Positions 1-11,155 of a DNA stretch of 64,000 bases are shown here, in pieces. Below the pieces are notes generated by a model. The model saw nothing but the letters and a program-made list of their open reading frames with translations, was not told the origin of the DNA and did no database searches. Each line of letters opens with the position of its first letter. Positions within the stretch are counted from its first letter, which is position 1. Origin of the DNA: Capillidium heterosporum (taxonomy: Eukaryota; Entomophthoromycota; Entomophthoromycetes; Entomophthorales; Capillidiaceae); the NCBI GenBank assembly GCA_016630905.1, contig WBMQ01000011.1, forward strand, positions 868,001 through 932,000, written 5' to 3'. The translations under genes were made by a program, and so were the position numbers.

Positions 1-1033
1 TTTGCCGAGTTTACTTTACAATAATTTGAAATTTACCAAATGGATGAATCGAATCTAGATTTCTGCAAATAAAAGTTGGAGTCGTGGAACGCTAAATTAA
101 ATAGGCTGATGCCAAGTCAACCTAGAATCTACCAGAATAGGTTGGCGTCAACCTTCCAAATTTTGCAAGGACATTTGGGTTAGCTCTTGAGGCGGAATGG
201 TGCAATTGGTAGTCCTTATCGATCTTTAATTCGAGATGGGAGTGAGCTATCAATTCAGGGATGCTATATGGACTGGTTCCAACCTATCTATATTTCTACT
301 ATAAAAAGCAACATTTTCATTAGTAGGGGTAGAATTATACTTTTGTTGACAGAACTTGACGAACAATCCCTTTCAAACATTTAGTAGGTCTGACTCACTT
401 TGGAAAATACTGACGTTTCTATGGTATTGATCACTAAATTAAACTTACTGTAATTATAATCAAGAATCATATACACCTTCTACATTCCAATACAAGGTAT
501 ATATCAAGTATGGTTTTTATCAATATTTGACTAGCTTTGCTTTATATAAACAGTAATGGTATATCAATTTTATATCAGCTAAAGTTGATGAGTTTGAAAT
601 CTTTGAAAAATACCAATTACTATATAGTTGTTTTATGTACTACTAGAGCTCGAAAACATAGAAGTATATATTAGCGAAGTATTCAAGTTATATTTATTCA
701 ATATATAGTTAGTAATATAGTGTACTATATTTACATTATTCAAGAACAATATATGTTAAATGAATTAAACTAAGCAATGTAATATTTAGGGCCAATTTAT
801 ATAAACTAAAGTATTTAAATCTGTTGCATCATTTCTTAAACTCAAAACCATTTAAAATACAATATAATACTATGCTAAATATAGGTTTTTGTAAATATAT
901 ATATATGTAACAATTATAGCACTTAGGTATAAAGTTATTGGTATTGAAAATAAGGACATCATCAAAGAAACATAAAAACTAATTGCAAAAGAAGTTTATT
1001 TAAATAAAATTTAGTATAAGCAAAATCTAATAA
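1..1033. other. AT-rich intergenic DNA, no gene recognised
   Basis: No conserved coding signal was seen on either strand. The longest open stretch, near 187-384 on the plus strand, begins with TTG and has no recognisable domain, so I do not call it. Confidence 0.6.
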
Positions 1034-1105
1034 GCCGTTATGGCCCAGTGGTAAGGCGTCGCTCTCGTAAAGCGAAGATCCCAGGTTCGATCCCTGGTAC
1101 CGGCA
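1034..1105 (+). tRNA. tRNA-Thr(CGT)
   Basis: A 72-base cloverleaf reads threonine ACG codons. The D stem is GCC/GGC. The anticodon stem TCGCT/AGCGA encloses loop CTCGTAA, giving anticodon CGT. The T arm is CCAGG-TTCGATC-CCTGG, and the discriminator base is A1105. There is no intron. The acceptor stem pairs GCCGTTA with TACCGGC and has one mismatch, U5 opposite C68. A T-rich Pol III terminator follows at 1111-1116. The fold otherwise looks fully functional. Confidence 0.93.
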
Positions 1106-1938
1106 ATTTCTTTTTTGACAGTCCTTTATAAACCAGGGATTTATAATATGTAGCTTTTGCAAGATATATGAATAAAAGATTACTACAATAGATTTATTTA
1201 TTTGGTGTAAAGTACCTTAATAGTATATAATTATATCCTTCATTTAAGTTATATTCTCAATAAGTTCAACTATTTCATTTGAATTTTAAATTGTTAGTGT
1301 TATGTTCCAATTCTTTTTAACAGTTCATGCGTCATATTTTGCCATCAGTCACTTTATTTTCAAATTCTTGGAAATCTTGAGGTTACTTTGGTCTGAGATT
1401 CAGTGCAAGTTTATGTTGGCAAAATTTTAGATGAAAAAGGTCGGTATATTTGTAATAAAGAACTGCCGAAATGGATTCTTAGTTCATTGGTCAAGTTTTT
1501 CCTAATTCTTTGAACTCTGTCTTGGATTCTGATTTCACTAACAAAACCATAGTTATAGTAGTGTTTCAACTTTGGTTCACGTACAAGCCCACTGTATATT
1601 GGCATCTTGGTCCTATTCATACCTTGACGGAATTAGTATGGATATTGTACCTTATGATGTCTTTTGAATATTGGTATATCGGACAGCATCGTCCTCTTGT
1701 CTTTCATCCAATTTTGAATAGTAATATAGGATACGTCATTCAGCTTTGGCAATCATGTGCCCAGTTTTGGTATCAAACCATGATGACTAAACCATTCCAG
1801 ATTTAAAAGTGGCATTTCTTGACACCTAAACCCAATATTAATACAAACCACTTCTTTCGAAACGTATCCCCATAAAAAGGTTGTTGAAAAAATCACTTTT
1901 GCAAAGCTTATACCTATCAGCAAAATACAGATATCAAG
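1106..1938. other. intergenic; weak open frame only
   Basis: A 98-codon open stretch at 1510-1806 starts with TTG and is rich in Trp and Tyr, but it has no recognisable domain or neighbour evidence. The final ~130 bases should hold the promoter of the CoA-transferase gene that starts at 1939. No strong TATA box is visible there. Confidence 0.4.
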
Positions 1939-4209
1939 ATGCGTTTGATCAGCTTAGCAAAACTCAACCGAGCTAAACTTATATCCACCTATCCCACTTT
2001 AAAATACGTAAGTTTAAGATTGCTTTTATGGCTATTTGTACTAACCTTTTCAATAGCTATCGACCCAGTCGAAGAGTAACAAAGTTTACGCCAGTGCTAA
2101 TGAGGCTATCGATCCTATAAAGTCCAACTCTACCATCTTGGTAGGTGGTTTCGGTCTGTGTGGCATACCCGAAAAGTTAATCGAAGCATTGAAGAACAAA
2201 CCAGAGATAAAAAATTTGACTGCTGTCTCCAACAACGCTGGGTAAAATTTTATTCCCTTATATTTCATGCTAATGTAACTATTATTTAGAGTTGATGACT
2301 TTGGTTTAGGTCTGTTGTTGAAGACTAGACAGGTAAAATTTTTCGGTATTATATGTTTTCTTATTCTTTGAAACTTTAGATAAAGAGAATGTTGTCGAGT
2401 TATGTAGGTGAGAATGCTGAATTTGAACGTCAGTATTTAAATGGAATTTTGGAGTTGGAATTCGTACCTCAAGTAAGAGATATCATTGCTATACAAATGC
2501 TTATTGTTATATAGGGCTCTTTAGCTGAAAGGTTGAGGGCTGGTGGTGCTGGTATTCCCGCATTCTGTAAATATTCATTCTTTTTATTCCATCAAAGCTA
2601 ACTCCCTTCCTTCTATTTTCAAAATTATAGACACAACTACTGGTTATGGCACTCAAATCCATAAGGGTGGTATCCCCATTAAATATTCCAGCGATGGTAC
2701 TAAGAAGGTGGAACTGTTCTCTAAGCCACGCGAGGTAGCTTCTTTACCTCCAACGATTTGCTTATTTACTGTTTGCTTTTTTATTAGGCCCGTGAATTCA
2801 ACGGTGTAAACTATATCATGGAAGAAAGCATTATTGGTGATGTCGCTCTTATAAAGGCCCAAAAGGCCGACAAATTTGGAAACTTGATGTTCAAGGGAGC
2901 GGCTCGCAACTTCAATCCAGTAGCCGCTAAAGCTGCCAAGTTGACTATCGTCGAGGTATATTTCTATATTTCAAATAGGATATCAATTGAAAGTTGATTC
3001 TAGGTTGAAGAGTTGGTTGAAGTTGGTGAGCTAGATCCTTCCGAAATCCATCTGCCTGGTATCTACGTAGATCGTATTATCGTTGGCAAAGACTACGAAA
3101 AGCGCATTGAGGTACATATTTTTAGCTTCCATTGTTAATAATAATTTATGGTAGCGATTGACCTTATCTGAAGATAAATCTCAAACTGCAGCTTCCAACC
3201 AAGGCAAACCCAAATCTCCAGCCCATCTGAAGCGTCAGAAGATTGTAGAAAGAGCTGCCCGTGAATTCAAAGTAATTTCTATTTATTTCAAATTCGATCA
3301 TTAATTGCAAATCCCTTAAACTTTCCCTTATATAATTAGGATGGAATGTACGGTAAGTATCTATAAGTTCTTGAAATCCATTCCATGTACTAACCTAATA
3401 TAATTAGTCAACCTGGGAATCGGTATCCCCATGCTAGCCAGCAACTACGTAGACCCCTCCATCACTGTCCACCTCCAATCCGAAAACGGTATCCTAGGTC
3501 TAGGACCAGTAAGTTCTACTTATCCACAATATCCCAAACTAATTTCAACCGCAACCTAACTAGTTCCCCAAACCTGGTGAACAGGATCCCGAGATGATCA
3601 ACGCTGGTAAGGAGACTGTTACTATTGCCAAAGGTGGTTCTCTCTTTGGTTCTGATGAGTCGTTCGCCATGATCCGTGGATCTCACATCGACTTGACGAT
3701 CCTAGGAGCTATGGAAGTAGCTGCCAACGGTGATCTGGCCAACTGGGTCATTCCGGTACATTTGACATTTTAAATTTGATTACTAATGTAATATATCTAA
3801 AATTGCAGGGCAAAATGGTTAAAGGTATGGGGTAAGTCATTTTATATATATACATGGTGTGCTAATATGGATTGAAGAGGTGCTATGGATCTAGTATCCA
3901 GTGTTGGTGCCAAAGTCGTTGTCACCATGGAACACACCTCCAAGGACGGCAAGCCTAAGATCTTACCCAGTTGCACTTTGCCTTTAACTGGTACCCGTTG
4001 CGTCAACCGCATCATCACTGATCTGGTAGCCCAATTGATTTGCTTACGATTTATTAACTTTTGTTTTTTAGTGTGTCTTTGATGTCGATACCAAAGGCGA
4101 TGGTGGCTTGACTTTAGTAGAGTTGGCTGAAGGTGCTACCGTCGATATAATCAAAAAATCGACTGGAGTTGACTTCAAAGTTAAGGAGAACCTCCAGAAC
4201 ACTTATTAG
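1939..4209 (+). CDS. OXCT: succinyl-CoA:3-oxoacid CoA-transferase (SCOT), mitochondrial, 15 exons
   Basis: Transfers CoA from succinyl-CoA to acetoacetate (ketone-body use) in the mitochondrial matrix. My exons are 1939-2007, 2057-2241, 2290-2332, 2380-2472, 2515-2566, 2631-2734, 2788-2955, 3004-3111, 3155-3271, 3340-3352, 3408-3508, 3564-3755, 3809-3831, 3878-4025 and 4072-4209. They join in frame to 517 residues, the usual SCOT length (~520). The N-terminus is basic and Ser/Thr-rich, like a mitochondrial presequence. Family I signatures are visible: [12 protein letters not shown] near residue 45, and [10 protein letters not shown] with the catalytic glutamate at about residue 343. The tail [16 protein letters not shown] followed by VFDVD is also typical. 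The introns are 42-68 bases long; one exon is only 13 bases. CTG codons occupy conserved Leu positions (GLCG, DLANW, ITDL). Stop is TAG. Confidence 0.95.
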
Positions 4210-5039
4210 AGTTGAGTGAATTTTGTTTTGAGGATTAAAAGATACAGTTTGGAAGGTTTAGTTATGATGCTTTAGGTATATTTATATATTTTCAGTTATT
4301 ATAATTGGTATGTGGTGTTAGTTTTTCGAATGTGTTTACTTTGAATATAGATTACTAAGGTCAAATACCATTTGACGTTATATATCGATTGCATTACTCT
4401 ATGAGGTGAACAACGTGGCAAAAATTGACAAATCTTGTTGCTATGAAGGATTTCCAAAGTGATTCCTCATAAACTTTTCAATAGAACGATCCAATCATAT
4501 TTCAATGTATATATTTAAGCTGCATTACTAGTATTAATAAAATAAGTACATTTCTAGTAAGTGCTGGCTCGATGCTACAGCTTTTCAACCAAATTGGATT
4601 AATATGTAAAGGCTTAAAGAACATTATAAAGTTCATATAAGCAGAACTGGCGGTGGCTAATGTCCTACATCCAGGAGAAATCCGCTGAAACTTTCAAATA
4701 AACTGGCAATTATTTGCTAATAAGAATTGTTAGATATCTAAAATTTATTAAAGTTTCTTGCTGTTCAATGGTAATCCTGTAGAATGAGTTTTAGACCAAT
4801 ACCAGAGTAGCTTAAGGGTAAATAGATGATTCAAATTGACAGGTGCGCTACTTAAAAGATACACCATTCTAAATTAATCATATATAAAGAAACGTGCTAA
4901 TAAATGTAATTCAAACCTAGTAAAATGGCGAGCTTTTCTGTAAGAGTTCTTTGAACTAGGTTATACCTCTATTAAAAATGGATAAGGCATGCTTTAAATG
5001 TCTCTAGTAAACGCTATTTGTATTCCACATACGAAATAA
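4210..5039. other. intergenic, nothing recognised
   Basis: No RNA gene, open frame or repeat could be supported. The first part should hold the SCOT 3' UTR. Confidence 0.5.
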
Positions 5040-5060
5040 AAGCACGTCATTATCGGTTAT

Positions 5061-6420
5061 AGTATGGTCTATAGAATGGATTGGGAGCTTCTTCCCGATT
5101 TTCGTGGTTGTAACAGACTAACTTAGGATAGTTACAGCTATTCTCAAAGTCTTCAAATGTTGGAAGGATCTCAGTGTTTAGAACTAAATTTAAACGAGTT
5201 AACTCAGGGAATGATTCCTTTAAAAGGTCAAGGTAGTCATGCTCAAATGTCCAAAGAGTAAGCTACTCCAAACACTTAAATTGTCTAGCTACCATCTCGA
5301 CCACAAGTTGTCTTACCTCATGAGTAGCTTCCAAGAATTTCAAGTTAAGGTTCGTGCTCTCAAAAATAGTAACGATATCACCATACAACATTAGATTATT
5401 GTGTATAAGGTTCACCAGATTGATAAAAAGTTGAATGGTGATAGATGATCTATATACTATCTCAACAACAACTTCAGTAGCCCATTTGCATTTTCCAAAC
5501 CATTGTAGTTGAGTTTTCGAGGGAAATTGAGAAACAAAGTCAAATCCAACATCATTGAAGGTGAAGCAGGATAGAAGATCGATATGGACCTGCTTAAGAT
5601 ACCTGGATAGAAAAGAGGATATATTTCTTTTAGCTAAAAAGTTGAAAACAATGTCACTCTCCATATAGACGTACCTCACTCCAATAAAATAAGTGCTTAA
5701 ATCAACAATCGCTTCAAAAAAGTTGAAATGCTTTAATAGCAAGTGTATTTTGGTAACTTGCCGGAAGAATGGTTTGTAATTGTCTAAGTATAGTGCTACT
5801 GACTTGATATGTTGAAATAGGCAAATTTAGTTTATAAAAATGCGCCATTGACAAATTTTTAATGGTAAAAATAAACATTAGAAAGCTTGTAAGTAGGTGT
5901 ACTAGTATGCAATCATTCTCTCAACAATACTGTTAATAAAATATACATAGATGGCACTCTTCCTACAAAAAACCACCTGTAGAAAGTTCAGATTGAAGAT
6001 ACTGTTCATTTGGATAGGTTGGAATGTATCATGCTTTCTGACATAATTTCAACTAAAAGTGCAATCTTCATTAACTCGAAAGCATATAAACTGAATAATC
6101 CATTTTAAATGACGAAATTAGCTGTAAGATTCTTGTCTGAAACATCTGCTCGCGGACCGCCATAGTCAAGAAGTATGTTAAAAATGAAAAATCAAAAGCA
6201 TATGTCGCTAGATAACCTTTTCCTTTAGTGAAACATGTATTTAGTTTTTTCTTTTCACTATACTTGATCGTGGTGATCCACAAATTAAATTCTTTTCAAC
6301 TTGTTCAAACGAACGATATGCTTTCTTCACAAGTTTTGGGATGAAAGGTTTGATAGTGATGATGTTTATTTCAAGGGTAGGACTTCGAGGTCAAGTCTAG
6401 CAAATTGGGAGCTGGGGTAG
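5061..6420 (-). pseudogene. decayed LRR/F-box-like gene (family C)
   Basis: An open minus-strand frame runs from about 5820 to 5266 and reads as leucine-rich helices and strands, like the LRR part of the F-box genes in this window. It hits one TAG at 5263-5265. The same frame then continues coding-like (LTLWTFEHDYLDLL, then FPELTRLNLVLNTEI, then FYRPYYNR) to a TAA near 5061. Upstream, 5870-6420 holds further coding-like pieces in other frames (for example IITIKPFIPKLVKKAYRSFE, and FELMKIALLVEIMSES) with stops and frame changes. I saw no clear F-box. It is probably a relic of a third LRR family, or less likely an intron-containing gene I could not resolve. Confidence 0.45.
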
Positions 6421-6949
6421 TCTATATGAAAGGACTTTTATACTTATATTGATCCTAATATACTTTAGTTTACATCCATATACGTCTCAAGTGAGTATAT
6501 ACAAGTTGAAATATAGTGCCAAGCTACCATGTCAGGGTACATTTTTAAAAACATTCAGTAGGTGTCGGTAGAAATTATCACAAGTAATAAGCATTTTATC
6601 TTTTGACTTTATAAGACCAGTATAGGGGTTGTTCAGTACTACTTTTTGGTGTATATGTAGATCTATAGTTTAAGCCACCTGTATAAAAGTGATACTTATA
6701 TAAAGATCCTAACCATCAATCGAACTTTAGCAGCAGATTATCATCATTGAGTTAAAACTGCCCTTAAAGGTTAAGCTACTAGCACTGTGGATGCTACTTA
6801 TGTATTTTATAAGTGGTATTGTAGTACCTTATTAGCACATTTTATTTATAAGTATGTATAGTAGAAATACATTCAAGTCAAGAAAAAACTATAAATAACT
6901 TTAATTCAATTTTTGATGGGAAAACTTTGCAGCGCACCATATCAACGTA
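6421..6949. other. intergenic, nothing recognised
   Basis: AT-rich, with no supported feature on either strand. Confidence 0.5.
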
Positions 6950-8037
6950 CTAAACCTTAGCAGCTGAAGTAAATAGATCGACAAACTCAGATACCACACA
7001 TTCAAAAGATATGCTTTCAAAATGATGAATTACAAATTCATCATCAATCCTTCTGAACACATACTTCCACAGCTCTCCACCACTGTCAACTCCTCCTGAC
7101 CCAACCTGTTTAGTGTCTTCCAATCCACTACTAATGAATTCAAGCTCTCATTCCTAAAAAGGTAAATATTCCTCAATAGTAGATCCAACATATCAAAACT
7201 CAAACTCTGTCTACACAAACCGTCGTTAAACTTGAGTTGTAGGTAGGTGGATTTGATGGTAGCTATGAGGCGCGTTCGTAAAGTGGTGTTGGAGTTGAAG
7301 GAGATAGTGACGAGTTGAATGAGGAACTGCTTGAAGTAGGTGTTGGACCAGTTCAACTTCTTGCTCAACTTTTTGACCAAGATAAATATTTGCTGTTGAG
7401 TTAGACTTAAACTGAGGTTGTAGATGAGTTTAGATACTTTGTTGGATTTTTCGCCGACCACTAACGTCAAGATGAGTTCAAAAAGTTCATCGCCATCGTC
7501 TTTCCTATCTTTGTCATCTTCGTCGGTGGTAGAGTTGGAGTTATTCGAAACAAAAGTGTCATTGAGGCTCAAGATCAACTTGGAGAATTTTATATCGGCT
7601 ATACCCCAGTGGTAGAAGAGTTTTATGAGGAGTTCGCTTATACGTTGCACCTTCCAACCTTGCACCAACCATAAAATGGCCGAGTTAATAATTTGAAAGT
7701 CGTCGTTCTCGTAATCCTGGATGACGCGACGTAAGTAGTAGCTGATGTAGTCAACGTTGGATTGGTTGCGGATCCAACTGTAGAATTGGGTGTTGAACTT
7801 TTGGTCCATGTCTATTTTGAGATAATATTAGTTTTGGATTGTATGGAATAGGTTTACCTTGCATAGCTAGATCCACTTTGTCCAGAGCACCTTGCCGAGT
7901 GTTGGGGAATTTATCTATTGAAATGTTAATATCTATCGTGATGATGTAGATAGTTTACCTGAAAATCCAAGTTCGTTGGTAGATGGGATCCAAGTCGTCT
8001 TCAAGTTGGTGTTGGGTAGCATATTCTTGTTCTCCAT
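6950..8037 (-). CDS. hypothetical helical protein, three exons, apparent 3' frameshift
   Basis: Exons on the minus strand are 8037-7959, 7914-7858 and 7811 onward, joined by two introns of 44 and 46 bases that end in TAG. The model starts MENKNMLPNTNLKTTW. As an uninterrupted frame it gives 305 residues and stops at 7030. The product is mostly predicted helix, with an acidic loop (TTDEDDKDRKDDGDE) near the middle and no membrane segment. I do not recognise the family. After about position 7140 a different frame looks much more protein-like: GLEDTKQVGSGG, then ELWKYVFRRIDDEF, then FECVVSEFVDLF, ending in TAG at 6950-6952. This suggests a one-base deletion or a sequence error, with an original length near 330 residues. 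A canonical intron restoring the frame was not found. Confidence 0.7.
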
Positions 8038-9742
8038 TTTGCTGTTGTTAGATTTCGAACCTTAGTTGATGGGCTGTGTTGTTACTTCTATACCTTTATA
8101 TATAGTAGAAGTAAGACAAATGGATGTAAGATGTAACTGTTGAATAAAGTCAGGGGGTAAAAGCCAACTAGTTAAATAAGTTGATTACAGCTTTGTTGGG
8201 ACTTGGATGTTGAAATCTAGATAAGTTGCTAATTTAACGTCTCTACTATTCGATAGTTTGGATATGAGCTGGATGTTGACTGGTCGTTTTGGATAAAAGC
8301 GGTGACTTTTAACGGAAAGTGTTGAAAGATTGGTAGAGAGAAAAGAAATCTAATGGTGAGAGTCAGACGCACTTATATATAAACTATAGGATCGATATAA
8401 ACTAAAGGGATTGGCGCTAGGATTTGTAGTTGAAGACACCAAGATTTTCACAGAAAATTGATATTGTATACGATAGGCAAGTTGGATAATGAAGGATACA
8501 ACGGGTTTATATAAATACTAGGGCTGAAGTTGAATTTCACGAATATAAATTATCGAGTACTGGATCGGGTAGGTATACTTGATGGTATTGTACTGAAATT
8601 GGATTTACGCTGATGTAGGTGAATTGGTATTCTCAAATTGGCTGGAGAAAATTGAGGGGTAAATTTCCAAATCTATAAATAGCTAAAACTGAAAGTTGTA
8701 AAGTGTGGATAGGGCCGGACCTAAAACCTTTCTAGTCTATATCTCTATATATTTGAAACTAAAACGTAAAGCAAGTGCTCGGTAATAATGTTTACGGTAG
8801 TACAAGTTCGACTTGGAGTGCTACCAAACTATCTACAAAGTGGAATCTAAAAGTATAAACAGAAAGAAAAGTGGGAATTGTAAAGTTTAGTAGAGTTGAT
8901 GACTTGTCTGATATTTATATTCATCAATAATTTGATATATTAAATGATACTAGTGATTAAAATTTAGCTAGTAACTTATTATGGCTAGCACATTTATTTG
9001 CTTTAGTTGAAAGTCACCACCCTTACCTATATACGCTTATACCAGATGGAAATTTAAAAATATAGTTTGGCGTATATACCATCGGTAGCATTAATAAGCA
9101 TACCATTAATAATTGGATAACGTTATCTACACAACCTTGTTAAAATAATAAATAGAAAGTATAGCTATGTATAGTTTAGATAGTTTTTTATAGGTTGTAT
9201 ATGGCTTTAGTTTAAGTTAGTCTACTATAGATTTGTACTTTATATAGTTAGCATTTTGGAACTTAAACTATAAGAAGTTAGTTAGTTTGCGTAACAATTC
9301 GGTTAATGTAGATGTTTAGCTATCTATATTAAAGTTTTCATTAGTTTGGGTTGCGAAGTTTAGGTAGAGGTGGGATTATGGTGGGAAGTTACTTTGTATA
9401 TTGCCAGTCGAAAATCCAACATTTACATTGGATTCGATGTCGTGATAGGTATCAAGTTTATTATAACAATTGACAAAGTTTTAAACTGTTAAGCTTAACT
9501 TAGTGATAGGACCTATTATTTAATAAATATAATTTGTAAAAGTTATTTTACCTTAATTTAGTAAGATAATGGTATACCTATTTTATATACAATTGAATTA
9601 TCGCTATATTTTAATATATTACTCAAAGTCCAACAAATTTTAAACTGTAATACCAAGGAAATATAGTGGCAAATTGATATCGAAATATCTACTTACATAT
9701 TACTTGAAAACACTGTGTAGTTGATAAAACTTATTTCAAAAC
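8038..9742. other. intergenic, nothing recognised
   Basis: A long AT-rich region. The first bases must carry the promoter of the gene starting at 8037. No coding, RNA or repeat feature could be supported. Confidence 0.5.
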
Positions 9743-10350
9743 GTTATGACCAGGTTCTCTTCTAAGATATTGGGTAACGCATCCAAACTTCTTTTTGATG
9801 GAGGTAGGTTTAAACTTGGACATTCTACTATAAAGTCGTTTATAAGATATTACGAAATACTCCACATCATTTCTACTCATTTTGACTGCATTATACCAGG
9901 TATAGCTCTTTAAAACATGTAGCCATATTCTTCAATGCAAATGTCTGAGGTATAGGCCAGTACCACTTGTGAAAATAATTACATACGGTACTAATGCTCT
10001 TTCGTGTCAATATTATGTATTTAAATATAAATATCATCTTTACTATTATAAATTTAACTTAAAGTGCTTAACAGTTGATTTCGAGGTAGGTAGGCTTATA
10101 ATCGCACATAATCATAAAGGTTTAAATATTTACAGCAGTTTATCCTTAGATCAGTTAAGGTCAGTACTTGAACTTACTGGAAAAACAGTCCTTCGAACCA
10201 AACTATCTAGTTTTAGATCGAATATTGAAGCACTCCCTACGCTTGAACACCTTAAGGGCGGCTGTAACTTCCTTAGGCTGGTGTGGCATAAAACTTATAC
10301 CAGGCATGCAATTATGTGTGCGTTCCACAGTTCAATTTCTTAATTTGTAA
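9743..10350 (+). other. possible decayed or intron-containing gene, unidentified
   Basis: A short ATG-led stretch at 9747 reads MTRFSSKILGNASKLLFDGG, which resembles a mitochondrial presequence, and soon hits a stop. Open stretches at 9969-10343 and 10168-10350 overlap in different frames. The second (ending near LRAAVTSLGWCGIKLIPG) looks more protein-like. GTAGGT donor-like sites occur. I cannot assemble one gene or name a family; it could be a relic. Confidence 0.2.
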
Positions 10351-11092
10351 AGATTGGGTCGCTGATTGATATAGTGTAAATGGTGCACTGCTTAAGAATA
10401 TCTAGAATGGTATATAATTATAACAGATATACATGCATACTTTAAATAATATTTGAAAATAAGCTTGAAAATTTATTATGTTTATATATTTTATGAATGT
10501 ATTCCTTCATTTTCTTACTATATTAGTTTTGAGCGGTACTTTAGCTTGCTTTCCAAGTTAAATATTATTTTCTGCATATAGGCCACGTTTGTGCTTATCC
10601 AAAGCTTGGCTCTTCACTTCGGTTGCTGTTAAGTGGCATATATTATTTCAATGAAGCTAAGTGTAGCTTTTTGATACCTTTACATAAGTACTTAAAACCG
10701 GGCCTAGTCCCAGTAAAAAGGTTAACAATTGTAATTATCACAAAAGGTCAAACTGGGGCAGTTGCTGAAGTGGAACAGGATGACATTTAACTAAATAGAT
10801 TGAAACGCTCCCGAAATCGAGACACGTTGAAAAGAAATGTAATGAGGAGTCGTCAAACGGGGAGTTACGGTCTTATTGAAGGGGTCAATACTGAGCAGAT
10901 CTGATCTATATATGATATTATTGAAGAAAATATCGAAGGTAGAGATATTGGCTAATTTAGTATATGCATAAAAGTTAAATTGGCATATATTTTTAGTCTT
11001 CTCTTGGTATCTAGTAAACTTATCAAAGCAAACAAATCGTTTATCTTGGAGTATTCATAGCAATACGTTCAAACAGATATATCTATCAAATA
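10351..11092. other. intergenic, nothing recognised
   Basis: AT-rich DNA between the unidentified relic and the left arm of the inverted repeat. No supported feature. Confidence 0.5.
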
Positions 11093-11155
11093 TATAGAAA
11101 TATAAAATATAGAAAATTTATTATGCATTGAAAAGAACGACTCTAAGTATTGCAC

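Noticed and set aside
187-384. 65-codon open frame
   Set aside because: It begins with TTG, is short and has no recognisable content in AT-rich intergenic DNA.
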